From: an uncultured Eubacteriales bacterium
Lineage (GTDB): Bacteria; Bacillota; Clostridia; Peptostreptococcales; Anaerovoracaceae
NCBI GenBank assembly: GCA_900542565.1
Contig: UQOC01000005.1
Location: forward strand, 1 to 64,000
Direction: 5' to 3'
Length of the DNA stretch: 64,000 nt
Shown: positions 60,476 to 64,000 of the stretch, in pieces
Layout: each line of letters begins with the position of its first letter
Numbering within the stretch: position 1 is the stretch's first letter
Program-made: the position numbers and the translations under genes
The notes under the pieces: generated by a model
The model's database searches: none
What the model saw: only the letters and a program-made list of their open reading frames with translations
Told to the model about the DNA's origin: nothing

Positions 60476-62221
60476 CTATTCTTTCAGTGCCTGGGCATGA
60501 TAGAGCTGGGCATATCTGCCGTTCTCTGCCATCAGGGTCTCGTGGCTTCCCACCTCCTTGATCTTGCCGTCCTCTATGAGGACTATCCTGTCGGCTTCTC
60601 TGATGGTGGCAAGCCTGTGGGCGATTATAAGCGTCGTCCGCCCTACAGACAACTGTCCGAATGACTTCTGTATCTGCTGTTCGGTGATACTGTCAAGGGC
60701 CGAAGTAGCCTCATCCAATATCAGTATAGGAGGATTTTTAAGAAATATCCTGGCTATGGATATGCGCTGTTTCTGTCCGCCGGAAAGGAGGGCTCCCCTT
60801 TCTCCTACATAAGTGTCGAAGCCTTTTTCCATTTCCATTATGTCGTCGTATATCTCAGCCCGTCTGGCCGCCTCGGCCACTTCTTCAAAAGAAGCTCCCG
60901 GTTTTCCGTATCTTATATTTTCAAATATGGTGTCTGCAAACAGGAATACATCCTGCTGGACGATACCTATATTGCGCCGCAGCGAGCTCTTTGATATCTT
61001 CCTTATGTCAGTTCCGTCAATGGAAATGCTGCCCCCTTCCACATCATAGAACCTTGGTATCAGCTGGCACAGTGTGGTCTTGCCTCCACCTGAATGTCCT
61101 ACGATTGCTATGCACTCTCCTGCTTTGATATCAAGGGATACATCCTTTAGCACATCCTGGCCGCCCTCGTATCCAAATTCTACATGGTCTATATTTATCT
61201 CGCCTCTGACATCTTTCAGTTCCACAGGGTTTTCTGCTTCCCTGACGGTAGGCTGGATGCGCATGATCTCTGCAAAACGCTTCAGCCCGGCGATACCGTT
61301 GGTCAGTATCTCAGCCAGGGTTGCCAGTTTTCTTACCGGGGTTATAAATGTTGTTATATATAATGTAAAGGTTATCAGATCTATATAGTTCAGCGTCCCC
61401 TCCATGATGAGCCAGCCGCCAAAAGCGATGACCGCCACCTGCAATATGCACACGCAAAATTCCAGGGAACCGTTGAATCTTCCCATTGCCTTATAATAGT
61501 CGTTTTTAGAATTTTTGTATGTCTCGTTGGACTTTTCAAAACGCTCGTAATCCACATCCATATTGTCAAATGCCTTGGAGGTCTTCATTCCCGATATGGT
61601 GGATTCTATATCGGCGTTTATGTCCGCCATCCTCTGCTTTACCTTTCCTGATGATTCGATCATGCTGCGGCGGCAGAAAATGACCACCAGCAAAAACAGA
61701 GGCAGCATTATGAGCACCAGCAGGGCAAGCCTCCACTGGACCGTAAACATCACTACAAGAGCGCCGATTATGGTTGCCGCAGAGATCAGCATATCTTCCG
61801 GTCCGTGATGTGCAAGCTCTGTTATCTCGAACAGATCGCCTGTAAGCCTGTTCATCAGTTTTCCTGTACGGTTTTTATCAAAGAATTCAAAATCCAGGGC
61901 CTGGAAATGCTGATACAGGTCCTCTCTTATATCGGCCTCGACATATATTCCGAACCTGTGTCCCAGAAATGTTATTATATAATAAAATATTGACCTGAGC
62001 ACAAACGCTGCGGCCATGATCGCCATTACCGTAAAAAAAGTCCTGTACAGCTTGCCCGGCAGCAGGTCGTACATGGCGAACCGGCTGACCAGCGGAAAAG
62101 CCACATCTATCATGGAAACCAGAAATGCGCAGCTCATATCTATGATGAACAGTTTTTTATGAGCGCCGAAATATGATATGAATATCCTGAATAATGATCT
62201 GTTGAAATTTTTTTCTTTCAT
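60476..62221 (-). CDS. ABC exporter, fused permease-ATPase (MsbA/YwjA type)
   Basis: A 581-residue type IV (B-type) exporter half. Six membrane helices lie within residues 15-310. The ATPase has Walker A GHSGGGKTT near 370, an IGIVQQDVFLFADTI Q-loop, signature LLSGGQKQR and Walker B ILILDEATSALD. It likely forms a homodimer, as no partner gene is adjacent. Close relatives in Firmicutes export lipids or drugs; the substrate is not visible. It ends just upstream of the pyrH promoter and follows ridA after 90 bp with a hairpin. Confidence 0.9.
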   Translation of the reverse strand: MKEKNFNRSLFRIFISYFGAHKKLFIIDMSCAFLVSMIDVAFPLVSRFAMYDLLPGKLYRTFFTVMAIMAAAFVLRSIFYYIITFLGHRFGIYVEADIREDLYQHFQALDFEFFDKNRTGKLMNRLTGDLFEITELAHHGPEDMLISAATIIGALVVMFTVQWRLALLVLIMLPLFLLVVIFCRRSMIESSGKVKQRMADINADIESTISGMKTSKAFDNMDVDYERFEKSNETYKNSKNDYYKAMGRFNGSLEFCVCILQVAVIAFGGWLIMEGTLNYIDLITFTLYITTFITPVRKLATLAEILTNGIAGLKRFAEIMRIQPTVREAENPVELKDVRGEINIDHVEFGYEGGQDVLKDVSLDIKAGECIAIVGHSGGGKTTLCQLIPRFYDVEGGSISIDGTDIRKISKSSLRRNIGIVQQDVFLFADTIFENIRYGKPGASFEEVAEAARRAEIYDDIMEMEKGFDTYVGERGALLSGGQKQRISIARIFLKNPPILILDEATSALDSITEQQIQKSFGQLSVGRTTLIIAHRLATIREADRIVLIEDGKIKEVGSHETLMAENGRYAQLYHAQALKE

Positions 62222-62260
62222 TCCTTACCTCAAATGCGCCGTCATGCCGCTCGAAATTTT

Positions 62261-62290
62261 GCCCTCAGCTCACCGCGGCAAGCTGAGGGC
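62261..62290 (-). terminator. Hairpin after ridA
   Basis: GCCCTCAGCT (62261-62270) pairs perfectly with AGCTGAGGGC (62281-62290) around a 10-nt loop. On minus it is followed by AAAATTTCG, so only a poor T-run. Probably a terminator or processing site between ridA and the exporter gene. Confidence 0.6.
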
Positions 62291-62311
62291 AACAGAGTCC
62301 CCGGGGACATT

Positions 62312-62692
62312 TTAGTCTATATAAGCTATGGTCTCTATCTCAATAAGAGCGCCTTTTGGGAGCTTAGCCACTTCAAAGGCTGATCTTGAAGGATAATCTC
62401 CGTCAAAGTAGCTTCCGTATATCTCATTTACAGTAGCAAAATCATCCATATTCTGCAGGAAGCATGTGGTCTTTACGATCTTGTCAAGTCCGCTGCCTGC
62501 TTCTTCCAGGACTGCTTTGATATTGGCAAATACCTGTCTTGTCTGAGCCTCGATGCCGCCCTCCACAAGATTGCCTGTGGCAGGGTCCAGCGGGATCTGC
62601 CCTGATGTAAATACCAGGTTTCCAAGGATATTTGCCTGTGCATAAGGTCCAATTGCCGCAGGCGCTTTTTCTGTAGCTACGATCTTTCTCAT
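62312..62692 (-). CDS. ridA: RidA family reactive-intermediate deaminase
   Basis: A 126-residue trimeric RidA/YjgF protein that hydrolyses 2-aminoacrylate and related enamines. AIGPYAQANILGNLVFTSGQ, the YPSRSAFEVAKLP motif with the catalytic arginine near residue 105 and the GALIEIETIAY end are diagnostic. It overlaps the upstream PH-domain gene by 4 bp (ATGA-type), so the two are coupled. In Bacillus the ridA gene yabJ lies between purR and spoVG, a place empty here. Confidence 0.95.
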   Translation of the reverse strand: MRKIVATEKAPAAIGPYAQANILGNLVFTSGQIPLDPATGNLVEGGIEAQTRQVFANIKAVLEEAGSGLDKIVKTTCFLQNMDDFATVNEIYGSYFDGDYPSRSAFEVAKLPKGALIEIETIAYID

Positions 62693-64000
62693 TTTGTTCC
62701 TCCTATTATCTTCTCTGATATTTCAAAGGCTGTGCTCCGCTCCACAAACGGAACGGACGCTGCCAGATTGAGCAGGCTTACCGCGCCTCGTCCTATGCCG
62801 CGGCGTCTTGCCGCAGGATGAAACTTCATTGTCATCATCTGTATCCTGTCATAACCGCAAATGGTAAATTTTTTTGTAAAATAACCTTCTGCCAATATCA
62901 TGCCCTCTTCTGCGATCATATAACCGGCCGACTTATGGGACAAAAAGTACAGCAAGTTGATATAGCCATCAATGAGGACAGGCACGCCCGCTGCGATCCA
63001 CGGCGAAACATCTGTCAACAAAATCATAACCAAAACGGAAGCCAAAGTCAATATATGCCACTTGACTGATTTGAACATTCTTACGGCCACAGAGCCCTTT
63101 TTCTCCGGCATTACATTGTCTATATCTGCCCAGTCATACTCCGGGACAAGTTCCGACAGGACCGCCCTCAGTTCTTCTTTGCTTACCGCCATGGTTATAT
63201 TTGAAGACTCTCCCTGTTCATCCCCAATTCCTACAGTCACCACATTGGCACAGTATTTTTTAAAGAGCCTGGCAAAAGGTTTCTGCTCTATCCTCATGGC
63301 TGTGATCTTATCTATGGGTATGGTATAGCTCCTGAGCTTGATAAGTCCGCGCCTCACATGGAGGTCACGGCCGTCTCTGTATACAGAAAAGCCATAATAT
63401 GCTATGAATTTTCCGATAATGTCAAAAATAGCTCCAATGACCATAAGTGCAACGGCTATGAATCCGCCCACCGCCTGAAAAATAAAAGTGGAAAATCCAT
63501 ATCTGGTTATGAACCATATGCTGAACCCCATTCCTGCAACGGCCACTGCCAGACTCCACAGGGACATGGAAAAGAAGGCAAATCCGGCCATATCTTTGGC
63601 GGAAGCGCGAAAAACTTTCTTATCTTTATCACCGGCCTCAAAGATCTGATCCGGCTGTCTTTCTTCCGAGAGAGCCTCCCCGGCCTTGCCGCCCTTGACC
63701 ATATTGATCCTGTCGATCAGCGTCTTTCTGAAGGCTATGGCGATATCGGTCCTGAAAACCATGGAGACATCTGTCTTTCCCGCTGTAGTCATGCTGCTTG
63801 TATCAAGTTTTATGCGGTAAGTCCCCGCCATCCGCTCGAACAGATTCCTTTCCATGTTCACGGCGGATATATTTTCTATTGCTATGGTGTTCTTGCTCCT
63901 CTTTAAGGTATTCCTTTCTATTATCACGAGATTATCTTCCAGTATTATCCATGTTTTTCTCCACCGTAAAAACTGTGTTCCCAGCACTATGAGAGTTATC
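62689..64000 (-). CDS. Bacterial PH-domain membrane protein (YdbT-like), 5' end outside window
   Basis: At least 437 residues of a membrane protein with repeated bPH2 (DUF304) domains. One domain begins WRKTWIILEDNLVIIERNTL, a second VYRDGRDLHVRRGLIKLRSY, and a third VAEEG-like segment near AEEGMILAEGYFTKKF. Pairs of hydrophobic segments lie between them (near 130-200 and 320-350). A GTG at 63987 could be read as a start, but the frame stays open to the window edge and encodes ITLIV, the end of another hydrophobic segment, so the true start lies beyond 64000. Relatives such as Bacillus YdbS/YdbT affect envelope-related resistance; function here is unknown. Confidence 0.85.
   Translation of the reverse strand, partial: ITLIVLGTQFLRWRKTWIILEDNLVIIERNTLKRSKNTIAIENISAVNMERNLFERMAGTYRIKLDTSSMTTAGKTDVSMVFRTDIAIAFRKTLIDRINMVKGGKAGEALSEERQPDQIFEAGDKDKKVFRASAKDMAGFAFFSMSLWSLAVAVAGMGFSIWFITRYGFSTFIFQAVGGFIAVALMVIGAIFDIIGKFIAYYGFSVYRDGRDLHVRRGLIKLRSYTIPIDKITAMRIEQKPFARLFKKYCANVVTVGIGDEQGESSNITMAVSKEELRAVLSELVPEYDWADIDNVMPEKKGSVAVRMFKSVKWHILTLASVLVMILLTDVSPWIAAGVPVLIDGYINLLYFLSHKSAGYMIAEEGMILAEGYFTKKFTICGYDRIQMMTMKFHPAARRRGIGRGAVSLLNLAASVPFVERSTAFEISEKIIGGTK

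Noticed and set aside
1..64000. tRNA or rRNA genes, prophage, insertion sequences
   Set aside because: No tRNA-like T-arm/CCA sequences, no rRNA, and no transposase, integrase or phage structural genes were recognised on either strand.

Overview
The window looks like the chromosome of an anaerobic clostridial Firmicute of moderate G+C content. The evidence is a full-length single-chain pyruvate:ferredoxin oxidoreductase, a Gram-positive-type PolC, SpoVT/SpoVG/SpoVB-type sporulation genes, a DUF3793 protein, classical sigma-A promoters and Bacillus-like gene order. The lineage call (Clostridia, perhaps near Anaerovoracaceae/Eubacteriales family XIII) is inference from gene content. No rRNA, tRNA, prophage, insertion sequence or CRISPR array was seen. 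Almost every gene is on the minus strand; only spoVT, purR, spoVG, a cytidylate-kinase-like gene and a Bfd-like gene are on plus.

Layout. 0.3-6.6 kb: an M20 hydrolase, then rqcP-hup-mazG-spoVB-like flippase-amidohydrolase (minus) and divergent spoVT. 6.9-15.4 kb: mfd-pth-prs-glmU(acetyltransferase half only)-murC, with purR and spoVG on plus. With the first block this reproduces the Bacillus purR-spoVG-glmU-prs-pth-mfd-spoVT-yabM-yabN-yabO neighbourhood. 15.5-25.8 kb: a cmk-like gene, pyk behind two COG0523 (CobW-type) metal GTPases, a Bfd-like [2Fe-2S] protein, DUF3793, pyruvate:ferredoxin oxidoreductase, a Nudix hydrolase and a small P-loop protein. 26-33.7 kb: rlmN behind two MacB-like ABC transporters, a CarD-family regulator, and a chloramphenicol-acetyltransferase-like enzyme.

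33.8-49.9 kb is the translation/RNA block rimP-nusA-rnpM-ylxQ-infB-rbfA-nrnA-truB-ribF ... rpsO-pnp, interrupted between ribF and rpsO by an MFS-M20-alr-dppA peptide/D-amino-acid island. 50.1-60.3 kb is pyrH-frr-uppS-cdsA-dxr-rseP-ispG-polC, read from one promoter near 60.43 kb. 60.5-64 kb holds an ABC exporter, RidA and a bacterial-PH-domain membrane protein cut by the window end.

The items most worth following are: (1) two intergenic arrays (6681-6908 and 32635-33026) built from inverted half-sites 34-36 bp apart, with units repeating at steps close to whole helical turns and a locus-specific heptamer; (2) a PolC with no proofreading exonuclease domain; (3) a stand-alone GlmU acetyltransferase lacking its uridylyltransferase half; (4) four boxes at an exact 20-bp period upstream of the oxidoreductase promoter, one a perfect DnaA-box consensus; (5) well-formed operators over the promoters of the ABC operon and the DUF3793 gene; (6) a long pnp leader stem. 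All positions were read by eye; no searches or folding programs were run.
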